DNA from: JANLUX01 sp031409815
GTDB taxonomy: Bacteria; Bacteroidota; Bacteroidia; AKYH767-A; OLB10
Assembly (NCBI GenBank): GCA_031409815.1
Contig: JANNXV010000121.1
Coordinates: 1-18,658, forward strand
Direction: 5' to 3'
DNA: 18,658 nt
Below are positions 1-5,444 of the stretch, in pieces. Within the stretch, counting starts at the first letter, position 1, and every line of letters begins with the position of its first letter. The position numbers were made by a program, and so were the translations under genes. Under the pieces are notes generated by a model that saw nothing but the letters and a program-made list of their open reading frames with translations, had not been told where the DNA came from and ran no database searches.

Positions 1-166
1 ATGATCCATATAGCATATGAGATTTACCCGCTAAATGGCAGCATATTACTCACGGTATTTTGCAGATGAAAGGTATACCTGCAAAGCCGAAAAGAAGTAA
101 TATAATAATTCTAAAATAGGCAAAACAAAGTATTTGTTTAGCTATAATGCTAAACTTTTAAAATAG

Positions 167-766
167 CTATTTGTATTTCAGCAAAGGCGCTGTTTCCGGA
201 GTTAAATTATTGATATACCCTCTGCTAATTGATATTGTAATGGTTTTTTTATAATGATGGTTTCTGCTATCAATTTTAAAATCTTTAGGGTTGAAGGCTA
301 TTTGCAAGCTCGCTTTAGTTACATCCGTAAAATTGCTTGGACTGCTCATCATTTGCAACCCTTCGCGTGCATTGCCAAGAAAAATCAAATCCAAATTATA
401 GGGCTTATCATAGCCATTAAAGTTAATAGTTCCCTTAACTGATATTGTTTTAAAAACAGGAATACTTAATAATAAATCATTATGTGGCTTTAGTTGTCCT
501 CTAAATACCAGATTCGATTCTGATAAATTAACTAACCATTCATCCAACGTATCGTTGCCTATTTTAAACTTATTAAAATCAACTTGAATAATAAATTCAT
601 TCGTTCGTTGATCGAGAAAGATCAAAGCCGAGTTTCCTATCGAATAACATTCGTGCCTGTTATAACACGACTGTATATAGGCATCAGAAGCAATTACATT
701 CTGTGATAAGCCAATAAAAGGTGAGATAAAGAATAGAAGAATGAAATAATTTATTTTTTTTGCCAT
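167..766 (-). CDS. Secreted YceI-like domain protein
   Basis: The 199-residue product starts with a signal peptide (basic MAKK, hydrophobic residues 7-20, probable cleavage near GLSQ), so it is likely periplasmic or exported. The remainder is rich in alternating beta-strand patterns. Residues about 108-140 (VKGTINFNGYDKPYNLDL) and 150-188 resemble the 'V.G.l.inG..k.v.l.l' core of YceI-like lipocalin-fold proteins, which bind amphiphilic or isoprenoid molecules. The length is typical for that family. Assignment is by pattern only and residues contacting a ligand cannot be named. The ATG at 766 directly precedes the signal sequence and is the natural start. It appears monocistronic: about 500 bp of non-coding and repeat sequence lies upstream, and no minus-strand gene lies downstream in the window. 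Confidence 0.65.
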   Translation of the reverse strand: MAKKINYFILLFFISPFIGLSQNVIASDAYIQSCYNRHECYSIGNSALIFLDQRTNEFIIQVDFNKFKIGNDTLDEWLVNLSESNLVFRGQLKPHNDLLLSIPVFKTISVKGTINFNGYDKPYNLDLIFLGNAREGLQMMSSPSNFTDVTKASLQIAFNPKDFKIDSRNHHYKKTITISISRGYINNLTPETAPLLKYK

Positions 767-990
767 ATTAAATGCAAGTTCAAAGTTTAGACTTATTTCC
801 TAACAAAGTCTGCCATTCTTTTGTTTCACATTGTTGTTTTCAAAGATATAAAATCTAAATTGAGGTCAATCTTTATTGGTGACTATAACCCCACTGGCTT
901 AAGAGTTCCTTCATAGCATTATGTTACTGTTGCAAGACTGACGGGTGGTATTGAGTATAGGGTCTTGTGACTTTTAAATCATTCAATTTT
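767..990. other. Intergenic stretch without recognisable gene
   Basis: This is AT-rich sequence between the YceI-like gene start and the first palindromic repeat. Short frames exist on both strands, but none has a signal peptide, a domain-like pattern or a plausible start context. It must contain the promoter for the minus-strand gene at 766, but I cannot point to a convincing -33/-7 pair. Confidence 0.4.
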
Positions 991-1064
991 TTCTCCACCG
1001 TTGGTGTCCGCACCAACGGTGGAGATGCTACAACGCAATGTATATTCTTCTTGCCATTAATAAT
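991..1064 (-). repeat. Direct repeat copy A (74 nt)
   Basis: This 74-nt segment matches 2880-2954 in the same orientation. On the minus strand both read ATTATT(A/T)(A/T)TGGCAA(G/A)AAG and end in the hairpin A/B core. In the 42 nt before the palindrome I count 8 substitutions. The palindromic part is nearly identical, with one single-nucleotide length difference at its edge. In this copy the frame that reads IINGKKNIHCVVAS corresponds to IIIGKKNMYSVIAS in copy B, but it does not continue into a T9SS sorting domain here. Confidence 0.75.
992..1025. repeat. Perfect 15-bp palindrome, REP-like (hairpin A)
   Basis: Two perfectly complementary 15-nt arms (992-1006, TCTCCACCGTTGGTG, and 1011-1025) are separated by the 4-nt loop TCCG. 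The core TTGGTG-TCCG-CACCAA recurs in hairpin B at 2879-2914. It lies just downstream (on the minus strand) of a REP-associated transposase remnant. There is no T-run, so a rho-independent terminator is unlikely. The size and form fit a REP-type dispersed element, but copy number in the genome is unknown from here. Confidence 0.75.
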
Positions 1065-1065
1065 C

Positions 1066-1263
1066 TCAACCATACACCTCCGTATAATGTGTAAGCATAT
1101 TAAATTCATCAATGCCGGTTCTATAAAATTTTGCTGACGAGAATCTATAGTCCTCCTGTTCTTTGCACAAGTTCCATCGCTCTTGCATGGGGTTGTTATG
1201 TATTTTTAAAGTTTGGTTGGTGTTTTTTCCTTCCCACCAACCACGAGCAAACTTTATAGCTCC
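1066..1263 (-). pseudogene. 3' remnant of REP-associated tyrosine transposase (RAYT, IS200-like)
   Basis: Reading the minus strand from 1200 to the TGA at 1066-1068 gives 44 residues beginning HNNPMQERWNLCKEQEDY, continuing RFSSAKFYRTGIDEFNML and ending LTHYTEVYG. The HNNP motif, the following W/L-rich stretch and the 'EDY.fSSA' block are the classic C-terminal signature of Y1-type REP-associated transposases. The catalytic HUH motif and active-site tyrosine lie upstream in intact proteins and are absent. The frame stays open only back to 1263, where it meets the in-frame stop of the neighbouring T9SS gene. Residues encoded by 1201-1263 include a hairpin-forming stretch (1208-1255) and may not be native transposase. 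This is a dead fragment of a protein normally about 170-200 residues long. Its neighbours, several REP-like palindromes, fit its known role of mobilising such elements. Confidence 0.8.
1208..1255. repeat. Interrupted palindrome (hairpin D)
   Basis: A perfect 9-bp stem (TGGTTGGTG at 1214-1222 with CACCAACCA at 1235-1243) closes a 12-nt loop. Alternatively 15 bp pair (1208-1222 with 1235-1241 and 1248-1255) if 6 nt are bulged out. The TTGGTG/CACCAA inner core is shared with hairpins A and B. It sits between the stop of the T9SS gene and the conserved part of the transposase remnant. It could also act as an RNA 3' end for the T9SS gene, although it is followed by A residues, not a T-run, on the transcript strand. 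Confidence 0.5.
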
Positions 1264-2778
1264 TCATTCTTTTAAAACCTTCACACTCCCCACACTCTCT
1301 CCCCAACTCATTTTGCAAAAATAAATGCCCGTTGAGTGTTTAGTTATATCTACCTGTTTATACTGACTCCACTGCGCAACTTCATCTTTAAAAACCAAGT
1401 TGCCGTTTACATCATACACTTGCAATAAACCTTGCTTCTCATGCACATTAAACCACAAGCTAAAATATCCATTGTTGGGGTTTGATAAAACTTTTATTTG
1501 TTCTTTGTTTGGTGGATGCTCTGCCAAGGCAAACCAATTTGTGATGGTATCGCATAGGCTACCTATTTCTCTACCGAGAAAATAATTGGGATGATTGGGA
1601 AGGGTGTTATAATAAAATGCAGGTAACAATACTCCATGTTGAACAAAATCGCACAAAATACCTATTGAATTTGGATGATTAATGACGTGCATATGAGAAG
1701 TGCCATTTCCCGTAGTAACATAAATTTTTCCATCAGGCGCTAATAAAGCTTGTGAAAATGCAGTTGCAAAGGGAGGTGTGGGAGAATAAAAACTATCCCA
1801 TACAGCCACTGTTTTTTGTGAAGAGCCAATATTGGTACTTTTTAAATCATATTGAAAAGAACTATCAATATTAAACACATACAATAATTTAGAATTGGAT
1901 GAAAATTCACATCCGAGATTAAATCCAGGTGATGGTGAAATATTAACATGAACTGGATTAAAGAACATTCCATTACACCTGTCAAAATCAAATATGTCTA
2001 ATCCATCATTGTTTATCCAGTTATAATAATATGCAAACTTTGTTCCATCAGGAGAAAATTTTGCCTGACCTACATCTCCATGCCTTATTGATCCAATAGA
2101 TTGCAAATAAGGTCCCATAATGCTATCGGGAGTAACTAAAAACTTAAAGTAAACATCAGTATTAACACGATGACATAAAACCCACCAGTCTCTGCCATTA
2201 GCATGTCTGCAAGCTGTAATTTTACCTGAATTGATAGAATCATTTAATAAGAGTTGATTTTTAAAAACTACACCTCCCATTCCACTATTTAGATTCATGT
2301 CAATTGTTGTTACATAAAAATTATAAGTAAAAAGATTAGTAGGATAACCATCAGCTGTCATGTGAAATAGATAAAATAAATGATTGGTATTTGGAACAGG
2401 AATTATTAAACAAGCCTGAGGTATTAATAAACCATCTGAATGTGAAGACGTATAAGAACAAGGATTAATACCTGAACCATTCATCATTGTATCGTTGGAG
2501 GCATCGGCAATATAATAACCGTTAGTATAAAAAAGTAAATTGCCTGCCGTGTCGGATATATTTGCATGTGTATTATTGAAATCCATAGGGATATTGTTGA
2601 GTGCTATATTAGCGTTCCCAGTATAAAAGTTTATATTGGTGTTGCCAAACGGCAAGCCTGCCCAATTGGAATAACCCATTAACCATTGATTGCTCAAACC
2701 TTGATTTTGAGCAATCAATGGGATAAACCTAGCAACGATAAATAGGAGTACTAAAGATTTCTTTTTGGTGCTTATCAT
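1264..2778 (-). CDS. T9SS type A sorting domain protein, propeller-like
   Basis: The 504-residue product has a signal peptide (MISTKKK then hydrophobic residues 8-22, ending LIAQ) and a C-terminal type IX sorting domain from about residue 430. That domain has the motif VLSNPNNGYFSLWF, the strand pair QVYDVNGNLVF and the terminal block TGIYFCKMSWGESVGSVKVL. It should cross the outer membrane through T9SS and be released or anchored at the cell surface. The central 380 residues carry repeated propeller-like features: LLFYTNGYYI, FSPDGTKFAYYY, SSNSKLLYVFNID and LLAPDGKIYV at roughly regular spacing. The block PNHPNYFLGREIGSLCDT precedes the sorting domain, as in a common T9SS surface-protein type. 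No catalytic motif is visible. The ATG at 2778 lies 2 nt after the stop of a decayed T9SS sorting domain, and the stop is followed in the same frame by a transposase remnant, so both edges border rearranged DNA. Confidence 0.85.
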   Translation of the reverse strand: MISTKKKSLVLLFIVARFIPLIAQNQGLSNQWLMGYSNWAGLPFGNTNINFYTGNANIALNNIPMDFNNTHANISDTAGNLLFYTNGYYIADASNDTMMNGSGINPCSYTSSHSDGLLIPQACLIIPVPNTNHLFYLFHMTADGYPTNLFTYNFYVTTIDMNLNSGMGGVVFKNQLLLNDSINSGKITACRHANGRDWWVLCHRVNTDVYFKFLVTPDSIMGPYLQSIGSIRHGDVGQAKFSPDGTKFAYYYNWINNDGLDIFDFDRCNGMFFNPVHVNISPSPGFNLGCEFSSNSKLLYVFNIDSSFQYDLKSTNIGSSQKTVAVWDSFYSPTPPFATAFSQALLAPDGKIYVTTGNGTSHMHVINHPNSIGILCDFVQHGVLLPAFYYNTLPNHPNYFLGREIGSLCDTITNWFALAEHPPNKEQIKVLSNPNNGYFSLWFNVHEKQGLLQVYDVNGNLVFKDEVAQWSQYKQVDITKHSTGIYFCKMSWGESVGSVKVLKE

Positions 2779-2878
2779 TTTTAGCGCATAATAATTAGTT
2801 TGCCTGTATCAATTAATTGGTCAGCACTAATCATGTAATAGAAATACATCCCTGGACTTAACCCTAATGTACTTAGCT

Positions 2879-2914
2879 CTTCTCCACCTTTGGTGTCCGC
2901 ACCAACGGAAGAAG
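2879..2914. repeat. Imperfect palindrome (hairpin B)
   Basis: The inner stem TTGGTG (2890-2895), loop TCCG and CACCAA (2900-2905) are identical to hairpin A. The outer arms (CTTCTCCACC at the left, CGGAAGAAG at the right) still pair but with mismatches and two unpaired nucleotides. It is an aged sister of hairpin A and lies in frame inside the decayed sorting-domain sequence, where it encodes SSVGADTKGGEE. Confidence 0.65.
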
Positions 2915-2954
2915 ATGCTATAACAGAATACATGTTCTTTTTGCCAATAATAAT
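2880..2954 (-). repeat. Direct repeat copy B (75 nt)
   Basis: This is the counterpart of 991-1064 in the same orientation, 1 nt longer. Copies A and B bracket the complete T9SS gene at 1264-2778. Here the sequence is embedded in a frame that continues into a T9SS sorting-domain end. Confidence 0.75.
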
Positions 2955-2964
2955 ACTCTGTCCC

Positions 2965-2998
2965 AGCAGAGTGTCCGCTTCTTTCGCGGCACGCTGCT
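2965..2998. repeat. Imperfect palindrome, apparent insertion (hairpin C)
   Basis: The arms AGCAGAGTGTCCGC (2965-2978) and GCGGCACGCTGCT (2986-2998) pair with one mismatch and one bulge around a 7-nt loop. It shares the octamer GTGTCCGC with hairpins A and B. Removing it restores the reading frame of the surrounding sorting-domain fragment. The corresponding place in copy A (around 1064-1072) has no such palindrome. Both points support insertion of a mobile palindrome. Confidence 0.6.
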
Positions 2999-3036
2999 AT
3001 TTGGTGCGGTAATACTTCATAATAAGTAAGTCTCAT

Positions 3037-3218
3037 TTTGGTAATATTTTCAAATATACGCTGATTTATATTTCTGCCGCTGTTGGTTCATTTCACCAAT
3101 AGCATTCATTGTTTGATGCAGGTGGAAACAACACCTTTTCGGCTAATACTCGTAGTAAGATGAATGGAAAAAATATTGATGTCTGATGAAATAGCAATTG
3201 TGTACACCATTTACTTAT
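3037..3218. other. Non-coding debris with a small hairpin (E)
   Basis: There is no intact gene. A 9-bp hairpin with one G/A-type mismatch (GCTGTTGGT at 3079-3087, loop TCATTTC, ACCAATAGC at 3095-3103) has the same TTGGT/ACCAA core as hairpins A, B and D. A short minus-strand frame (about 3110-3050, MNAIGEMNQQRQKYKSAYI) may be a further frameshifted piece of the decayed gene downstream of it. The rest is featureless. Confidence 0.4.
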
Positions 3219-4664
3219 TTACTCCGCTTCGCTCCTTATCAGCTTAACAAGCGCAATAGGTTTCACCAGTTTTAGCGCCAATGCAATACCCACACTTATA
3301 GCCATTGCAACTATCGATTTAGTGAGCCAATGCCCGGCATAATCATGCACATAAGCAAACAACACGAAACCCAGCGTCACAAAAATGGCATAGCGGGTAA
3401 ACAAGCTCCACTTGTATCGGAAATTAAAAACTCGATGTGCCAACCATATTTGTGCTCCGGCTAAAATAAACTGCGTTAATAAACCGGCCAGTGCTGCTCC
3501 CACTGCTTTGTATTTAGGTATCAGATAAAAATTAAGGGCAATGTTCATCAACATCCCTGCAAAGGCAACATAATTCAACTGTTTTAAATTACCATTTGCG
3601 GTTAATAGCGTACCAAAAATATAAACCGATGAAATAGCTAAAAAACAACTCATAATCAAAGCAAACACCTGTGCCGATTCGCTTACATGAGCATGGTACA
3701 ACAACCCCATTAACTCATTACTAAAGAAAACCGAAAAAGCAATCACAATAATTGCCGGCACCGCAATAAAAGAAGTAGCCAGTTCAACCAATTCTTCTAA
3801 TGGTTGTTTATGCTTTATCATGTGCGAAAACATTGGTAATAACAATCCCGAAAAAAGAAACGCAATCATATTGGCGGCATCTAACAAACGATAAGCCTGA
3901 GCATAAATACCTGCTTGCTCAGCTCCATCGGGCAACAGCCTTTCCAACATAACCGAATCAATGCGGTTATAAAATGTCATTAACAAAATAAGCACTGCAA
4001 AGGGCAGGCTTTGTTTTAGTATGATATAATAAAAATGAGGGTTCCACGATAGTTTACTCAAACTAGCCTTGCTCCTAACCACTAAAAACGTAATTGCAAC
4101 TGTTATGATATAAGCAATGGTTTGTGCCCATATAAACCATTCGATCTTAAATTTTTCGTGCGTTACATTGCCCCACAACAACACCGCACAAATCACAATC
4201 ATAATAAGGCGGTCGAGCACCGATATAATACTGTCGGTTTTAAAAAGCTGCAGGCCGGCAATATTCGATCGCAAATAAAGAATAAATGAAATAAGCGACT
4301 GGTTAAAAATTAACACCAGTAATAATGAAAGTTGATAGGCGCTATATCCCAATATCCAGCCGGTAGTAAAACTCACACTAAAAAACAGCAGTGATAAAAA
4401 CATCCTCATCACAATAATTCCGCTTAAATGCTTTTGCAAAAGATGACTATGCCTTGCTATGTTGCGGTTATTGTAATTGGTAATACCCAAATCGAGCAGA
4501 ATATTGAAAAGAAACGAGAAGTTAAACAGTGCCGCATAAGTACCATAGTCGTGCGCACCAACAGAATTTTGCACCGCTCTATCAATGCCTAAAATCCAAA
4601 AGGGTTTTATAAGCAGATTAATCGTTAAAAGGAAAGCAAGATTAGTTACAAACTTTTTTTGCAT
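3219..4664 (-). CDS. Polysaccharide flippase (PST/Wzx-type, MOP superfamily)
   Basis: The 481-residue product is almost entirely hydrophobic helices, about 12-14 membrane segments, from residue 8 (NLAFLLTINLLIKPFWILG) to the C-terminus, separated by short basic loops. The first segment followed by '...Y..Y....F.FLF.ILLDLGI.N...R.' is typical of the polysaccharide biosynthesis protein/Wzx family, which flips lipid-linked sugars across the inner membrane. The mid-protein DSVML..LLP.GAEQAGIYAQAYRLLDA is the conserved central helix region. The C-terminal half carries the NG..K.LNYVAFAGMLMNIALNF...YKAVGAA pattern. The substrate cannot be read from the sequence, and no glycosyltransferases lie nearby. 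It is divergent from rnhB, with 66 bp between starts. The ATG at 4664 immediately precedes the first helix. Confidence 0.85.
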   Translation of the reverse strand: MQKKFVTNLAFLLTINLLIKPFWILGIDRAVQNSVGAHDYGTYAALFNFSFLFNILLDLGITNYNNRNIARHSHLLQKHLSGIIVMRMFLSLLFFSVSFTTGWILGYSAYQLSLLLVLIFNQSLISFILYLRSNIAGLQLFKTDSIISVLDRLIMIVICAVLLWGNVTHEKFKIEWFIWAQTIAYIITVAITFLVVRSKASLSKLSWNPHFYYIILKQSLPFAVLILLMTFYNRIDSVMLERLLPDGAEQAGIYAQAYRLLDAANMIAFLFSGLLLPMFSHMIKHKQPLEELVELATSFIAVPAIIVIAFSVFFSNELMGLLYHAHVSESAQVFALIMSCFLAISSVYIFGTLLTANGNLKQLNYVAFAGMLMNIALNFYLIPKYKAVGAALAGLLTQFILAGAQIWLAHRVFNFRYKWSLFTRYAIFVTLGFVLFAYVHDYAGHWLTKSIVAMAISVGIALALKLVKPIALVKLIRSEAE

Positions 4665-4730
4665 ACTTAGTGTGGGTAAAATTAACCTAAATTGTTTTCA
4701 TCTATTTTTAGGGCACTGCAATTTCAATTT

Positions 4731-5333
4731 ATGCTAAAGCTCACACACACTATAAATACTATTGAAGCAGGTGTTGATGAGGCAGGGCGTGGTTGCCTTG
4801 CCGGACCTGTTACAGCGGCTGCCATTATCCTTTCCAAAAAAAAATTAAAATGGTATAAGTGGCTCAACGACTCTAAAAAACTTACGCACCAGGTTCGCTC
4901 AGAATTGCGCCCCATCATTGAACAAGATGCCATTGCCTGGCATGTTGCCACAGCTAATGAGCAGGAGATTGACCACATCAATATTTTAAATGCAACGTAT
5001 TTAGCCATGCATCGTGCCATTAAAGGGCTTTCGGTTTGCCCTGAAAGTTTGCTGATTGATGGCAACCGTTTTAAACCCTATTCAGGCATTCCACACCAAT
5101 GCATCATTCAAGGCGATGGCAAATACCTGTCTATTGCTGCTGCAAGCATATTAGCCAAAACACATCGTGACGAATATATGCTGCAACTACATCAACAGTT
5201 TCCACAGTATGGATGGGATCAAAACAAAGCGTATGGAACCATCAAACATCGCGAAGCCATAAAAGAATTTGGAGCCAGTCCTTTTCATCGCATGAGTTTT
5301 ACATTAGTTAAAATGGAAGAAGAATGCTACTGA
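4731..5333 (+). CDS. rnhB: Ribonuclease HII
   Basis: RNase HII cuts the RNA strand of RNA/DNA hybrids and starts ribonucleotide excision repair by incising 5' of a single ribonucleotide. The 200-residue product has all the family signatures: DEAGRGCLAGPV (catalytic D16, E17), LNDSKKLT at 46-52, LLIDGN (D110), GDGKYLSIAAASILAKTHRD with D129, and KAYGTIKHREAI followed by GASPFHRMSF. The reading frame also extends upstream to a TTG at 4692, but the extra 13 residues do not resemble the family. The ATG at 4731 gives the usual distance to the DEAGRG motif, so I chose it. The gene is divergent from the flippase, and the 111 bp before the next gene suggest separate transcription. Confidence 0.95.
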   Translation: MLKLTHTINTIEAGVDEAGRGCLAGPVTAAAIILSKKKLKWYKWLNDSKKLTHQVRSELRPIIEQDAIAWHVATANEQEIDHINILNATYLAMHRAIKGLSVCPESLLIDGNRFKPYSGIPHQCIIQGDGKYLSIAAASILAKTHRDEYMLQLHQQFPQYGWDQNKAYGTIKHREAIKEFGASPFHRMSFTLVKMEEECY

Positions 5334-5444
5334 AGTTGTTGCTTAAAATTGTTAAATCAAATTAACATTGCAATGTAGATAACTACACAAAGGTTTCCGC
5401 TTTAAAGGCAATGTAAGAGTTAGTTTTACGAGCAATCCCTCTGA

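Larger units (their letters stand above)
2781..3036 (-). pseudogene. Decayed T9SS C-terminal sorting domain, interrupted by palindrome
   Basis: Reading the minus strand, the last 49 codons before the TAA at 2781-2783 encode IIIGKKNMYSVIAS, then SSVGADTKGGEE, then LSTLGLSPGMYFYYMISADQ and LIDTGKLIIMR. The final block is a typical T9SS sorting-domain end (PGMYFYY..., GKL..). Upstream this frame hits TAG at 2997-2999, inside or at the edge of the 34-nt hairpin C (2965-2998). An ATG at 3036 opens a different frame (MRLTYYEVLPHQ). Deleting exactly the 34 nt joins the two frames into one 73-residue reading frame (256-34 = 222 nt) without a stop. No signal peptide or larger body is present, so this is a remnant even when repaired. 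A further broken piece may extend upstream to about 3110. Confidence 0.65.

Noticed and set aside
1..119. Possible 3' end of a plus-strand gene (frame open 21-119, reading DLPAKWQHITHGILQMKG and ending at TAG 117-119)
   Set aside because: An in-frame TGA lies at 18-20, the open stretch is only 33 codons and no family is recognisable. It could be the tail of a broken gene convergent with the YceI-like gene, but support is too thin to list it.
924..1112. 62-codon minus-strand frame containing VEIINGKKNIHCVVAS
   Set aside because: It overlaps the transposase remnant in another frame and runs through the palindrome; it is repeat sequence, not an independent gene.
1208..1255. Rho-independent terminator for the T9SS gene at 1264
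   Set aside because: A strong stem exists just after the stop, but it is followed by A residues and not a T-run on the transcript strand, and its core matches the neighbouring REP-like palindromes.
2827..3036. 69-codon minus-strand frame starting MRLTYYEVLPHQ
   Set aside because: Beyond the palindrome it reads an implausible Cys/Trp/Arg-rich sequence, while the real sorting-domain signal lies in another frame; it is treated as part of the interrupted pseudogene.
4692..4730. N-terminal extension of rnhB from a TTG start
   Set aside because: The extra 13 residues do not resemble RNase HII, and an ATG at 4731 gives the family-typical N-terminus.
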